Source: Sphingobacterium sp. HMA12 (GTDB taxonomy: Bacteria; Bacteroidota; Bacteroidia; Sphingobacteriales; Sphingobacteriaceae). Taken from it: a DNA stretch of 64,000 nucleotides. Positions 34,546 to 43,700 of the stretch are shown here, one piece after another (positions within the stretch are counted from its first letter, which is position 1; each line of letters starts with the position of its first letter). The notes beneath the pieces are model-generated. The model worked only from the letters and a program-made list of their open reading frames with translations, did no database searches and had not been told where the DNA came from. The stretch covers positions 2,101,765-2,165,764 of the forward strand of contig NZ_BEYR01000001.1 in assembly GCF_002933815.1 (NCBI RefSeq), written 5' to 3'. The position numbers were made by a program, and so were the translations under genes.

Positions 34546-35601
34546 ATGGAAGCAACAAACAATACCGCATTAATCGTTGGGGCAAATGGTGTCATCGGCA
34601 CAAACCTCATTGATTATCTTAGCAGCCTTGGAAACTGGGACGTCATTGCATTATCGCGTCGCGGTGGGAGCGATCAAAGCCACGTGCGTTATATTGCAGT
34701 AGATTTACTGGATTTAGCGGACGCTGTCAACAAACTAAACTCATTAACAAACGTAACTCATATTTTTTACGCAGCTTATCAGGACCGGGACAGCTGGGCA
34801 GCTTTGGTCGAGCCCAATTTGAAAATGTTAGTCAATATGTTAACCGCAATTGAGCCGGTAGCGAAATCTTTACGGCATGTTAGTCTCATGCAAGGCTATA
34901 AAGTTTACGGTGCCCACCTTGGTCCATTTAAAACACCAGCCAAAGAATCGGATGCCGGACACATGCCACCGGAATTTAACAGCAGTCAGCTCCAGTATCT
35001 CCAACAACAGCAAATTGGAAAGAACTGGACCTGGTCAGCGATCCGTCCATCAGTTGTAGGGGGAACAGCTCCCGACAACCCGATGAATCTTGCTTTGTTA
35101 ATTGCTGTATATGCAACAATCTCCAAAGCATTAAATATCCCGCTACGCTTTCCGGGGAAACTCGCTGCCTATGGCAAACTCTTGGAAATGACCGATGCCA
35201 ACTTATTAGCAAAGGCGACTGTATGGGCCGCCACGGAACCTCTTGCGGCCAATCAGGCCTTCAATATTAATAATGGTGACTTATTCCGTTGGGAGAATCT
35301 CTGGCCCAAGATCGCGAAATATTTCAAGATGGAAGTCGACTCGCCCTTACCCTTATCTCTACAGACGATGATGTCCGACAAAGCAGATATATGGGAAGAT
35401 ATAAGGACTCAACATGGATTGAACTATACTTATAAAGAAGTATCTGCTTGGGCTTTTGGCGATTTTGTTTTTTCTTGGGATTATGACTTTTTTGCTGATG
35501 GCAGTAAAGCACGAAGAATGGGATTTCATGAGTACGTAGATACCGAGCAGATGTTTTTTCGTTTATTCGACGAAATGCGGGATAAACAAATTATCCCTTA
35601 A
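34546..35601 (+). CDS. SDR family oxidoreductase, PRISE/progesterone 5-beta-reductase-like
   Basis: 351 residues. The Rossmann motif GANGVIGTNL lies at 13-22, then VIALSRRG, HIFYAAYQDRDS, and the PRISE-type segment LMQGYKVYGAHLGPFKTPAKE with candidate catalytic K119. These match the PRISE branch (progesterone 5-beta-reductase/iridoid synthase-like enone reductases), seen in many bacteria. The segment that usually carries the catalytic Tyr (NFYYxQED) reads F144-N-S-S-Q here, so the Tyr seems missing; activity may be altered. It is divergent from an AraC gene, its likely regulator, and uses NAD(P)H in the cytoplasm. Confidence 0.85.
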   Translation: MEATNNTALIVGANGVIGTNLIDYLSSLGNWDVIALSRRGGSDQSHVRYIAVDLLDLADAVNKLNSLTNVTHIFYAAYQDRDSWAALVEPNLKMLVNMLTAIEPVAKSLRHVSLMQGYKVYGAHLGPFKTPAKESDAGHMPPEFNSSQLQYLQQQQIGKNWTWSAIRPSVVGGTAPDNPMNLALLIAVYATISKALNIPLRFPGKLAAYGKLLEMTDANLLAKATVWAATEPLAANQAFNINNGDLFRWENLWPKIAKYFKMEVDSPLPLSLQTMMSDKADIWEDIRTQHGLNYTYKEVSAWAFGDFVFSWDYDFFADGSKARRMGFHEYVDTEQMFFRLFDEMRDKQIIP

Positions 35602-35615
35602 CAGCATTTCTCTTC

Positions 35616-35735
35616 ATGGTGATTTTGATGATGGTTACTGTTCTTGCCAGCCTAAAGCCCAGTAATATCGCCGCTTTATTACAATCTTCTTCTCCGCAAA
35701 CAAATTCAGCAAAAAGTCAAAACAAAACAAACTAA
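35616..35735 (+). CDS. possible 39-aa small protein
   Basis: A short open frame (ATG at 35616, stop TAA at 35733) with a hydrophobic start (MVILMMVTVLASL) followed by a polar Ser/Gln/Asn-rich tail, 15 bp after the SDR stop. It could be a small membrane peptide, a gene remnant or chance. No other evidence. Confidence 0.25.
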   Translation: MVILMMVTVLASLKPSNIAALLQSSSPQTNSAKSQNKTN

Positions 35736-35816
35736 AAATCAATCAGATAATCGATTTTAAATACTTATTTTTTAATTTAATGCAACCTAAAATTAATTTA
35801 TGGGTCTTAATTATCC

Positions 35817-36419
35817 GTGAGCACAACAACAACGATACAACCTGACGCCGACCGGGAACTAGTCTCTCAGATCTTGAGACGGAATCCGCATGCTTTCAAA
35901 AAGCTCATTATCGATCATGAGAAACTTGTTGCTCATTTCGTTTATAAAATGATCCCAGTCGCTGCAGACCGACGGGATATCATACAGGATGTCTATATCA
36001 AGGTGTACAATAATCTGGGACATTTCCGCTTTCAGAGCAAATTATCCACCTGGATCGGACAAATTACCTATAATACCTGTTTGCATTATCTTCGGAAAAA
36101 GCGTCCACTGCTATTGGAAAGTTTTTTCGAAGACAGTAACCTATCCTATGTCGATTATAAAATTGCACATGCATCCACGAATACGACGGAAGATGGACTG
36201 TATGCGCGTGAGCTCACACAAACTATAGCACATGCTGTGACACAGCTCCCAGCATTATATCAAACACTGATCGGGTTACATTATCAACAGGAACTTAGTT
36301 TACAGGAGATTTCAGAAATCACACAATTACCGGAGGGTACCATAAAGTCTTATTTGTTTCGTGCACGCAAGCAATTAAAAGATATTCTATTGAAATCACA
36401 AAAAAGGGAGGAATTATGA
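35817..36419 (+). CDS. ECF RNA polymerase sigma factor
   Basis: 200 residues from a GTG start at 35817; no ATG was found in a suitable place. Sigma-70 region 2 shows DHEKLVAHFVYKMI and RRDIIQDVYIKVYNNLGHFRFQSKLSTWIGQITYNTCLHYLRKKRP. Region 4 shows LPALYQTLIGLHYQQELSLQEISEITQLPEGTIKSYLFRARKQLKDIL. It heads a four-gene cassette. The next gene overlaps by 4 bases (ATGA) and encodes a zinc-finger anti-sigma-like membrane protein, so the sigma factor is probably held inactive at the inner membrane until a signal arrives. Confidence 0.95.
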   Translation: MSTTTTIQPDADRELVSQILRRNPHAFKKLIIDHEKLVAHFVYKMIPVAADRRDIIQDVYIKVYNNLGHFRFQSKLSTWIGQITYNTCLHYLRKKRPLLLESFFEDSNLSYVDYKIAHASTNTTEDGLYARELTQTIAHAVTQLPALYQTLIGLHYQQELSLQEISEITQLPEGTIKSYLFRARKQLKDILLKSQKREEL

Positions 36420-36874
36420 ACATCGCACATTTAACCGAAGAACAGCTGCAGACTCTTGCTGATTCCACTGATGGCACAACAAGCTTGGAAATGGATCATA
36501 TTTCCGCCTGTCCGATCTGTAGAATTAAATTTGAAAACTACCAGTCGATCAACTTAGCTATCCAAGAATTACCCATGGCCACCTTTGATCCGGATCTACC
36601 GGATGATATTGTCAACATGTTGATCCCCCAAAAGATTCCGATTCACTGGGCAGCCCTGGTGGCGGCGACCCTGGGTGGTATATTGGTTACGGTCAGCGCT
36701 GTTATCTACGGGAAACAATTTATAGCGCTGTTTATTCAGCTTCCGATCATTTTACGTTATTTCTTTGGCATTCTGCCGCTTTCTTTTATTTGCATACAGA
36801 CCGTGCTTTTCGTAATACGATATCGACAAAAATTGAACATGATCATAAAAAAAACAGATTCTTTTGCAACCTAA
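36416..36874 (+). CDS. zinc-finger anti-sigma factor-like membrane protein
   Basis: 152 residues. The N-terminal cytoplasmic part holds H28-x3-C32-x2-C35 (DHISACPICRIKF), the ZAS zinc motif of group anti-sigma factors. Two hydrophobic segments follow (about 77-95 and 103-135). The start overlaps the sigma factor stop by 4 bases. It most likely binds and inhibits that sigma factor at the inner membrane, releasing it on a redox or envelope signal, as zinc anti-sigma factors do. The specific signal is not readable. Confidence 0.82.
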   Translation: MNIAHLTEEQLQTLADSTDGTTSLEMDHISACPICRIKFENYQSINLAIQELPMATFDPDLPDDIVNMLIPQKIPIHWAALVAATLGGILVTVSAVIYGKQFIALFIQLPIILRYFFGILPLSFICIQTVLFVIRYRQKLNMIIKKTDSFAT

Positions 36875-36913
36875 ATCGAATCGCTGGATCTGATATACTA
36901 TAAAATCAATTAT

Positions 36914-37354
36914 ATGAAACGCATTTTGAACTTAACATTGCTGCTTACAGTCATTACCGTTCCAACCATGGCTTTACAAAAGAGCACTTCAGTGATGGAA
37001 GATAAAGAAGTTATCTTTTTCTCGCTCAATGCTCTTGCTGTTTTACTGTCCATTTGGATTGCTTCATCTTTTTTGCTCAGGCTTATCAAACTGTTCTTAA
37101 ACGATCGCTTGCGAAGGACCCTTATTCAGCGTAATGCTCCCGTAGCAATAATTTCTGAAATTCTCCCCAAAGAAAAGAATCTTGCGGAGCAAGCACTAAA
37201 TTGGTGCTGTGTATTATTTGCCGGTTCTGCCGGACTCACGCTATGTTATTATACACAACCGTTTGGCTTGCATTCTGTCATTATCTTGAGTGTGAGCCTA
37301 GCATTCGGTTTACTTACCTATTATTTTATACATAAACATACCAATAAGTCATGA
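36914..37354 (+). CDS. membrane protein of unknown function in the sigma cassette
   Basis: 146 residues with about three or four hydrophobic segments: a signal/first helix (MKRILNLTLLLTVITVPTMA), one near 33-55 (IFFSLNALAVLLSIWIASSFLL), and two near 100-140. No family recognised. It lies 39 bp after the anti-sigma gene and overlaps the next gene by 4 bases (37351-37354), so it belongs to the same transcript. It could help sense or transmit the signal that frees the sigma factor; this is inference from position only. Confidence 0.7.
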   Translation: MKRILNLTLLLTVITVPTMALQKSTSVMEDKEVIFFSLNALAVLLSIWIASSFLLRLIKLFLNDRLRRTLIQRNAPVAIISEILPKEKNLAEQALNWCCVLFAGSAGLTLCYYTQPFGLHSVIILSVSLAFGLLTYYFIHKHTNKS

Positions 37355-37767
37355 AAACAAATTACACGCTTACGGCAATAGCTATTCTATGTATCGGCTT
37401 ATTTGCTTCCGGGAAAAAATTATTCGATCAATTCGCTTACAATCATTCCAAAACAACTGTTGTTTACAATGAAATCGGCCCGCTCTGTACCTTAACGGCA
37501 AACTTTCCAAAAGCAAAGTCTGCATCAATTGGCCAATACATTAAAAACTGGAGCCAAAAAAATGGCAAATCTCTGGTTTTATCAGGAGACACAGCACTAT
37601 TGTCGTCCCTTGACGGTCCCCGTTACAAGCTCTATATGGATGAGACAAACCTAACTGTCATCGCAAATCGCGATCAGTCCGACAGGATTGCTTATACCTT
37701 AATGAAAAATGATTACAAGTTGATCACAGATTTTATCACAAATGGAAGCGAGCAGCACAGCTTCTGA
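37351..37767 (+). CDS. exported or membrane-anchored protein of unknown function in the sigma cassette
   Basis: 138 residues with an N-terminal signal or anchor (TAIAILCIGLFASG) and a soluble part of alternating strands (TTVVYNEIGPLCTLTANFPK, KSLVLSGDTALLSSLDGPRYKLYMDETNLTVIA) that recalls a small sensory or PASTA-like module but matches none I know. Its start overlaps the preceding stop (ATGA). It is the last complete gene of the sigma cassette. Function unknown. Confidence 0.7.
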   Translation: MKTNYTLTAIAILCIGLFASGKKLFDQFAYNHSKTTVVYNEIGPLCTLTANFPKAKSASIGQYIKNWSQKNGKSLVLSGDTALLSSLDGPRYKLYMDETNLTVIANRDQSDRIAYTLMKNDYKLITDFITNGSEQHSF

Positions 37768-37772
37768 CTTTT

Positions 37773-38003
37773 ATGTTGATCTTTGCCGTTTTTATGGCCG
37801 CCAAAGCCCAAGACCAACAAAATTTACCAGTGATTTAGACCTATAGCATACATGATATCCCTTCCATTTCTATTTGATACTGGCAGGGATGGCAGTATGT
37901 TCATTGCAATTTTCATCATCGGACTGCTGGTCTTTATCGGGTATCGCATCCAAAAATCATATCTTCGAAATAGTCTACCTTATAAATTTTATTTTCAGGC
38001 GCT
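37773..38003 (+). pseudogene. likely decayed small exported membrane protein
   Basis: Six bases after the preceding stop, an ATG at 37773 opens a clear signal peptide (MLIFAVFMAAKAQ) but the frame ends at TAG 37836 after 21 codons. In the next frame, ATG 37852 continues with FLFDTGRDGSMFIAIFIIGLLVFIGYRIQ, a hydrophobic segment with a typical Arg stop, and then runs into the antisense of the SRPBCC gene at 38004. The pieces read as one former protein broken by a frameshift or deletion. It lies where a fifth gene of the sigma cassette would be expected. Confidence 0.4.
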
Positions 38004-38453
38004 CTACATTTCTGGAAATCGGTCTCCGACCAGGTTAAGTAAAATATTAAATTCCAAATATGCTTTCAGGTTTGCTAAAACGAGTGTAAATCCCTCGGTA
38101 CTGTCCCTTACTTCAGCAATCAGCTTTTGAGGCGTATCATGTTCGATTTCATTAGTTACCGATACAAATGTCCCTCCTTTTATTGCCTGAAATTCCCATT
38201 CGACAATAGAAGGCTTGTCATAATTACCCCAGTTGAAAACAATTTTTTTGTTATCTATGATTTCCAGTACCTCAACATTGACCTTATGGTTATACATCTC
38301 CCATTCCCATTCAATATTTTTTCCCTTTTCTAATTTCCCAGAACTTTTGGTGAACCAAATTTTAATTGTAATTGCAGGGTCTACAATGGACTGAAACACC
38401 TCCGTAACATCTTTTCGGATAAACATTTCTGCTTTGGCAAAATTCTTCTTCAT
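38004..38453 (-). CDS. SRPBCC (AHSA1-like) domain protein
   Basis: 149 residues, normal for the START/AHSA1 fold. It begins MKKNFAKAEMFIRKDVTEVFQSIVDPAITIKIW, with the central IVFNWGNYDKPSIVEWEFQAIKGGTFVSVTNEI strand pair and a C-terminal helix (FTLVLANLKAYLEFN). The fold has a hydrophobic ligand cavity, and members bind lipids or aromatic compounds or act as polyketide cyclases. It stands alone in a minus-strand single gene. A related protein is encoded at 58255-58683. Confidence 0.85.
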   Translation of the reverse strand: MKKNFAKAEMFIRKDVTEVFQSIVDPAITIKIWFTKSSGKLEKGKNIEWEWEMYNHKVNVEVLEIIDNKKIVFNWGNYDKPSIVEWEFQAIKGGTFVSVTNEIEHDTPQKLIAEVRDSTEGFTLVLANLKAYLEFNILLNLVGDRFPEM

Positions 38454-38792
38454 TGTTTTATTTTTTGCGATCGGTAGTCTATTTACCTATTTAAAAATAA
38501 TCATTTCCTTTGTTAAACGAGAGAATTATTTGATCTGGTAACATATTTGTATTTCCATGCCATGTTTCATTTTTCAGTGTCTTTTTATCATGCGGACTAT
38601 TGATCCTTTCTTAATAAATTTGACACCTATCACATCGTATTGTGGAATGTTTTTTAAATGAATTTCTATCGGGCAACACATCGGCTCCAGTTGCGGATCA
38701 TGGGACCAGCGGATTAGATTTTGTTTTGTTGTTATTTTATACTTACTTTGAACAGGTTTTTGTGGGATACCTATTGTAAACAGAATTAAACT
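38454..38792. other. 339-bp intergenic with a possible gene remnant
   Basis: No supported gene. On the minus strand a frame ending at 38574 reads PVQSKYKITTKQNLIRWSHDPQ and later EIHLKNIPQYDVIGVKFIKK, which looks protein-like, but it has no credible start before running into the sigma gene at 38793. It could be the tail of a decayed gene. The sigma-factor promoter should also lie here; no clear -7 box was found. Confidence 0.35.
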
Positions 38793-39362
38793 ATGAATTT
38801 CTCTGCCTGTTCGGATCAACAAGTTTTTGAATCAGTTTGTCAAGGTGAGGAAAGGGCGTTACAACATCTGATGCACCGCTTTTGGCAGCCACTGTTCAAA
38901 ACGGCATCTGTCACCATGCAGGATCCCGAAGTATGTCAGGAACTTGTTCAAAACGTATTTATCAATATCTGGCGAAACAGAGAGAAAATAAATCTTAAAT
39001 ATTCCATCAAAACTTATCTATTTGGCTGTATTCGTTATGAAGTATTCCGAAATGTCAAAAAAAAGATGGATCATATCGAACTTAAAGATTTAGATGAGAA
39101 CTATGTTGATTCATTCAATCCATTGTTAAAATTGGAGTACACAGAATTGCTGGATTATCTGGATCAAATGATCAACCAGCTTCCTGATAAATGCAAGGAG
39201 ATCTTCTACCTCAGTAGAATGGAACAGCTAAGCCATAAGGAAATTGCCGAAAAGCTGAATATCTCCGTAAAAACTGTAGAAAACCAAATTTCTATTGCAT
39301 TGAAACGATTAAAACAGGGTATGCAGAATATGCACATCTTTTTTCAAATTTTCTTCTTCTAG
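38793..39362 (+). CDS. ECF sigma factor (FecI-like, PUL-associated)
   Basis: 189 residues. Region 2 shows ALQHLMHRFWQPLFKTASV, QELVQNVFINIWRNREKINLKYSIKTYLFGCIRYEVFRNVKKK. Region 4 shows LPDKCKEIFYLSRMEQLSHKEIAEKLNISVKTVENQISIALKRLKQ. It heads the utilisation locus followed by a FecR-type anti-sigma gene 143 bp downstream, then SusC. In this arrangement the SusC transporter with an STN domain signals through FecR to the sigma factor to induce its own operon. Confidence 0.95.
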   Translation: MNFSACSDQQVFESVCQGEERALQHLMHRFWQPLFKTASVTMQDPEVCQELVQNVFINIWRNREKINLKYSIKTYLFGCIRYEVFRNVKKKMDHIELKDLDENYVDSFNPLLKLEYTELLDYLDQMINQLPDKCKEIFYLSRMEQLSHKEIAEKLNISVKTVENQISIALKRLKQGMQNMHIFFQIFFF

Positions 39363-39505
39363 CAAAAGACTGTAACACAAAACCTTACTACGATTACAAT
39401 CTAATAAAAGACTCTTTTATATTTTCTTTTAAAAAAAAAACGAAAATCCTTTTGGGGGCTAATTGAAAAAATGAACTCTATAAGAACGAATCAATTATAG
39501 ATTTC

Positions 39506-40651
39506 ATGAAAAAACCTGAAATTATAGACTTAATCAAGGAAATTTTGCGCAAGCAATCTTCCGAAGAAGAATTGCGTGAAGTAGATGACAGCCTGTTGGA
39601 TGCATATCATGATGCTACTTGGGACGAAGATAAATTTGGCCCGGCAGAAAATATGGAAAACCGAATTAAGTTAAACGTAGAGCAACTTATACACGTACAC
39701 GCCGACAATACAAAAAAAACAAGCATTTTCCGTCGTTACCTCCCCTACGCAGCCTCCTTATTATTGGCTGTTTCCAGCATTACTGGATATTATTTTTTTA
39801 AAGGTCGGAATGCCGACTTACAAGTGACAAATCAGCGGACATACCTGAATCCGGGTGCCGAAAAAGCTTCTTTGAAAAATTCAGACGGCAGCAGTCTGGA
39901 TCTACAGCAACAACAGGTTGGAGACACTGTTCCTTTTGGAAAGTTGTTATTCAAAATTGATCAGGAAGGCATTATTAGTTATCAGGTAAAGGCCGAGAAA
40001 AAAAATATGGAATCTCAACTTGTCACCTTAGCAACCCCGAAAGGTGGTAAATATCAGATCAATTTAGAAGATGGCACCAAAGTATGGCTCAATGCCGAGA
40101 GTAGCCTGATTTTCCCGGAACATTTTGCTGCTGACCGTCGCCTCGTTCAGGTCAAGGGAGAAGCTTACTTCGAAGTTGCTGAATCAAAACACAAACCTTT
40201 TATTGTTGAGGGTAATGGATTTGGAGTCCGGGTACTGGGTACCAAATTTAATGTATCCGATAGGGATAACCTCCATGTTGCAAAAGTCGCCCTGCTCCAA
40301 GGGTCAGTAAGTCTAACGTCAAAAGCAGGCCAGACGATGCTCAAACCCGGCGAGCGAGCGAAGATATCTGCCTCAGGTATTCAAATAGATCAATTTGATG
40401 CCGAATCTGAAATCGCCTGGAAGAACAACTATTTTATTTACAAAGATGAAAATATCAAAACTATTATGGCGGATGTCGCGCAATGGTATGATGCCGAAGT
40501 TATATTTCAGGGAAATGACTGGGATGATGTAAACCTAAAGATGAAAGTCTCCCGAAGAGAAAATATCGAAGAGATCTTATCACTTCTCGAATTAACAAAA
40601 TCAATCAAATTTAAAGTTGTGGAAAGGAGGATCTACGTCACAAAAAGATAA
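39506..40651 (+). CDS. FecR-type anti-sigma factor
   Basis: 381 residues. A single membrane helix near 73-92 (YLPYAASLLLAVSSITGYYFF) separates a short cytoplasmic part from a periplasmic FecR domain (VTLATPKGGKYQINLEDGTKVWLNAESSLIFPE, VKGEAYFEVAESKHKPFIVEGNGFGVRVLGTKFNV) and a C-terminal DUF4974 (ENIKTIMADVAQWYDAEVIF). Its gene lies between the sigma factor and SusC genes. It most likely relays the SusC occupancy signal from the STN domain across the inner membrane. A hairpin at 40664 closes the sigma/anti-sigma unit. Confidence 0.93.
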   Translation: MKKPEIIDLIKEILRKQSSEEELREVDDSLLDAYHDATWDEDKFGPAENMENRIKLNVEQLIHVHADNTKKTSIFRRYLPYAASLLLAVSSITGYYFFKGRNADLQVTNQRTYLNPGAEKASLKNSDGSSLDLQQQQVGDTVPFGKLLFKIDQEGIISYQVKAEKKNMESQLVTLATPKGGKYQINLEDGTKVWLNAESSLIFPEHFAADRRLVQVKGEAYFEVAESKHKPFIVEGNGFGVRVLGTKFNVSDRDNLHVAKVALLQGSVSLTSKAGQTMLKPGERAKISASGIQIDQFDAESEIAWKNNYFIYKDENIKTIMADVAQWYDAEVIFQGNDWDDVNLKMKVSRRENIEEILSLLELTKSIKFKVVERRIYVTKR

Positions 40652-40663
40652 ATCGAAAACTTA

Positions 40664-40689
40664 AGCCGGGATGCTGTCACATCCCGGCT
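40664..40689 (+). terminator. hairpin between anti-sigma and SusC genes
   Basis: AGCCGGGATG (40664-40673) pairs perfectly with CATCCCGGCT (40680-40689) over a 6-nt loop. It lies 12 bp after the FecR stop and before the 62-bp spacer ahead of SusC. It probably separates the regulatory pair from the SusCD transcript or attenuates read-through. Confidence 0.75.
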
Positions 40690-40751
40690 ACGAATAGAGT
40701 TTAAAAATTTTCTGTCAAAAATTAATTAACCTTTTAATTCTTAACAAAATT

Positions 40752-43700
40752 ATGAAAATAATACCGGGAAAAGAACAGTATATGTTCTTAATTAAGACCC
40801 TATTGATTATGAAGTTCTATCTACTGCTCGCATTTTTTGGCGTTGTTCAGGCTAAAATTCCGGTTTATAGCCAAAAAATGAACCTACATTTTAAAAATAG
40901 TAAGGTCGATCTCGTTCTCGCGGAAATCAGCAAACAAGCTCAGCTTGACCTGCTTTACGATTCAAAGCTGATCAAGAAAGCGAGCCCTGTTACGCTTAAT
41001 CTGGAAAATGCAACATTGAATGAAGCGCTGACGGCCCTGTTCCGAAATCAGGCACTTGAGTTTGAGGTCATCAAAAAGACGTTAATAATACGTCCAAAAG
41101 AATCGACGGGAACAGCTCGTACCGCAGAGCTTATCGAAAATCAAAAAGCTATCAATGGCTCGGTCAAAGATCAACAGGGAAACCCACTAGCCGGTGTAAC
41201 TGTACGCATAAAAAATACCCAGATCACAACGACAACTGATGGCAACGGAAATTTTACCATTGCTCCACCATCCGGATCCGGTCAAGTGGTCCTGACATTC
41301 ACCTACGTAGGCTATGAGCCTACTGAACGACAAGCAGATAACAAGAGCCATTTAAATATAGCCTTGGCATTGGCCAATAATAATCTGGATGATGTTGTTG
41401 TCGTAGGTTATGGTACACAGAAAAAAATCAATGTCACGGGTGCTGTAAGTTCGGTAAATATGGCCGATATGCGTACACCGGTTCCCAATTTATCAAATGC
41501 TTTAGCCGGTAAAGTTGCTGGCATTATCTCCGTACAGTCGAGTGGTGAACCCGGTTATGACAATTCGACCTTTACAATCCGTGGAATCGGGACCTTTACT
41601 GGGGAAAGAAATGTTGCCCCACTAATCATTATTGATGGTGTACAGCGTGATGATGTCAATGGTGGTTTCGGGGGATCTTTCAATAATATTGATCCCGAAG
41701 ATATTTCCAGTATTTCCCTATTGAAAGATGCTTCATCCACGGCCATGTATGGTGCTAAGGGCGCCAACGGCGTAATGATTATTACCACCAAAAGAGGTGT
41801 TGCCGGTAAACCAAAGATTTCCTTTAAGGCGGAGACCGGCTTCTCAGGTTTTACAAAAACGCCACAAATGTTGGATGGCGTAAAATATATGGAACTGCAG
41901 AATGAAGCAAGAACAAATATGGGCTTGCCCCCAACCTATTCTGATGAATTGATCCAAAAAACAAAAAGTGGGTTGGACCCCTATATATATCCCAATGTGA
42001 ACTGGATTGATGAAGTATATAAGAAGAATTCCATGCTCACCAATGCCAACATCAATATTACCGGTGGTGGTGAATCGGTGAAATACTATATTTCGGGATC
42101 GTACTATAATCAAACAGGCCCTTATAAGGTCAGTAACTTAAACAATTACAATCCTAATCTCGATTTCAAACGCTATGATTTCAGGAGTAATGTGGATGTC
42201 AATTTATCAAAAACCACATCCGTTCAACTCAACTTAACGGGGATGTTGGTTAACTCCCGCTACCCCGGTATCGCTGCGGGTGATTTGTGGTATTTGGCTT
42301 ATGCGACTACGCCCGTCGCCTATCCGATTCAATATCCGGACGGTAAATGGGCCGGACCACTGAGTGGTGGCGGTGCCAATCCATTAAATGAAGTTCAAAA
42401 CAATGGTTATTCTAGCGAATTTAAACCCATCGTACAGTCCGTGTTGACCATTAATCAAAAATTAGATGCAATCACACAAGGATTATCCGCCTATGCCCGG
42501 TTTTCCTTTGACAGTTATGGTGAATTCAACAACCGTCGGTCAGGGAAAAATGATCTATGGCAGGCGACAGGCAGAACTCCTGAAGGGGAACTCATTTTTA
42601 ACCAAAGCAGGGTCGGTCAGCAATTTTTAGACTACAGCCAAGAATCTTCTGGCCAACGCGTCATGTATCTTGAAGGTAATTTAAACTATGACCGTACTTT
42701 CAATGACCACAAAATCGGTGGGATGTTTCTCTATAATATGCGTAACCGTTTGGTCAGTTTGGCCGGTGACGTTATTGGCTCTATTCCCTACCGCAATCAA
42801 AGTCTGGCCGGAAGGATTACCTACGGATTTCGCGATAAATATCTTGCCGAAGTTAACGCGGGTTATACAGGGTCTGAAAATTTCGAAAAAGGTCAGAAAT
42901 TTGGCTTATTTCCTTCTGCTTCGGCTGGCTGGGTGATTTCCAATGAAGAATTTTTTGAGCCATTGAAAAAGACATTTAGCTTATTAAAAATCAGGGGATC
43001 CTATGGCATTGTCGGAAACGACAATATTGGAGCTGGCGGACGCTTTCCCTATTTAACTCAAATCGGTGGCGGTGGTTCTACAGGTTTTGGTCTTAATGGG
43101 GCCTGGGCCGGCGGAAAAACCGAAAATGTAATGGGTGTAGAAAATCTCACCTGGGAAAAATCCTATAAAACCGGAATTGGTCTTGAAATCGGGCTATGGA
43201 ACAAGCTCAACCTGATCTTTGATGGTTTCGCCGAGCGCCGAAAAGATATTCTGATCCGTAGGGGATCCATTTCTTCCATCGCTGGTTACAATAGTCTAGC
43301 AGTCTATGCCAACAAAGGTGAGATGGACAATAAGGGTATGGATGCCAGTATTGAATATAACGATAAATTTGGGGATGTTGGGCTCCGCCTTTTTGGCAAT
43401 GTGACTTATAGCCGCAATAAAATTGTATTTGCGGATGAACCGGTCAGACGTTATGCTTATCAATCAATGACCGGAACACGCTTTGGCGAATACCAAGGGC
43501 ATATTGCCATGGGCTACTTTATGAACAAAGAAGAAGTCGAGTCCGCTCCTCAGCAAAAGTTTAGCCCAGTATCTCCGGGAGATATCCGTTACAAAAACTT
43601 AAACGCCGAGGACGATAATATCATTGACCCCTATGACAGAACCTACCTTGGAAAATCTTGGTTTCCTTCCTGGTTATATGGTGCCGGTTTTTCCGTTTCG

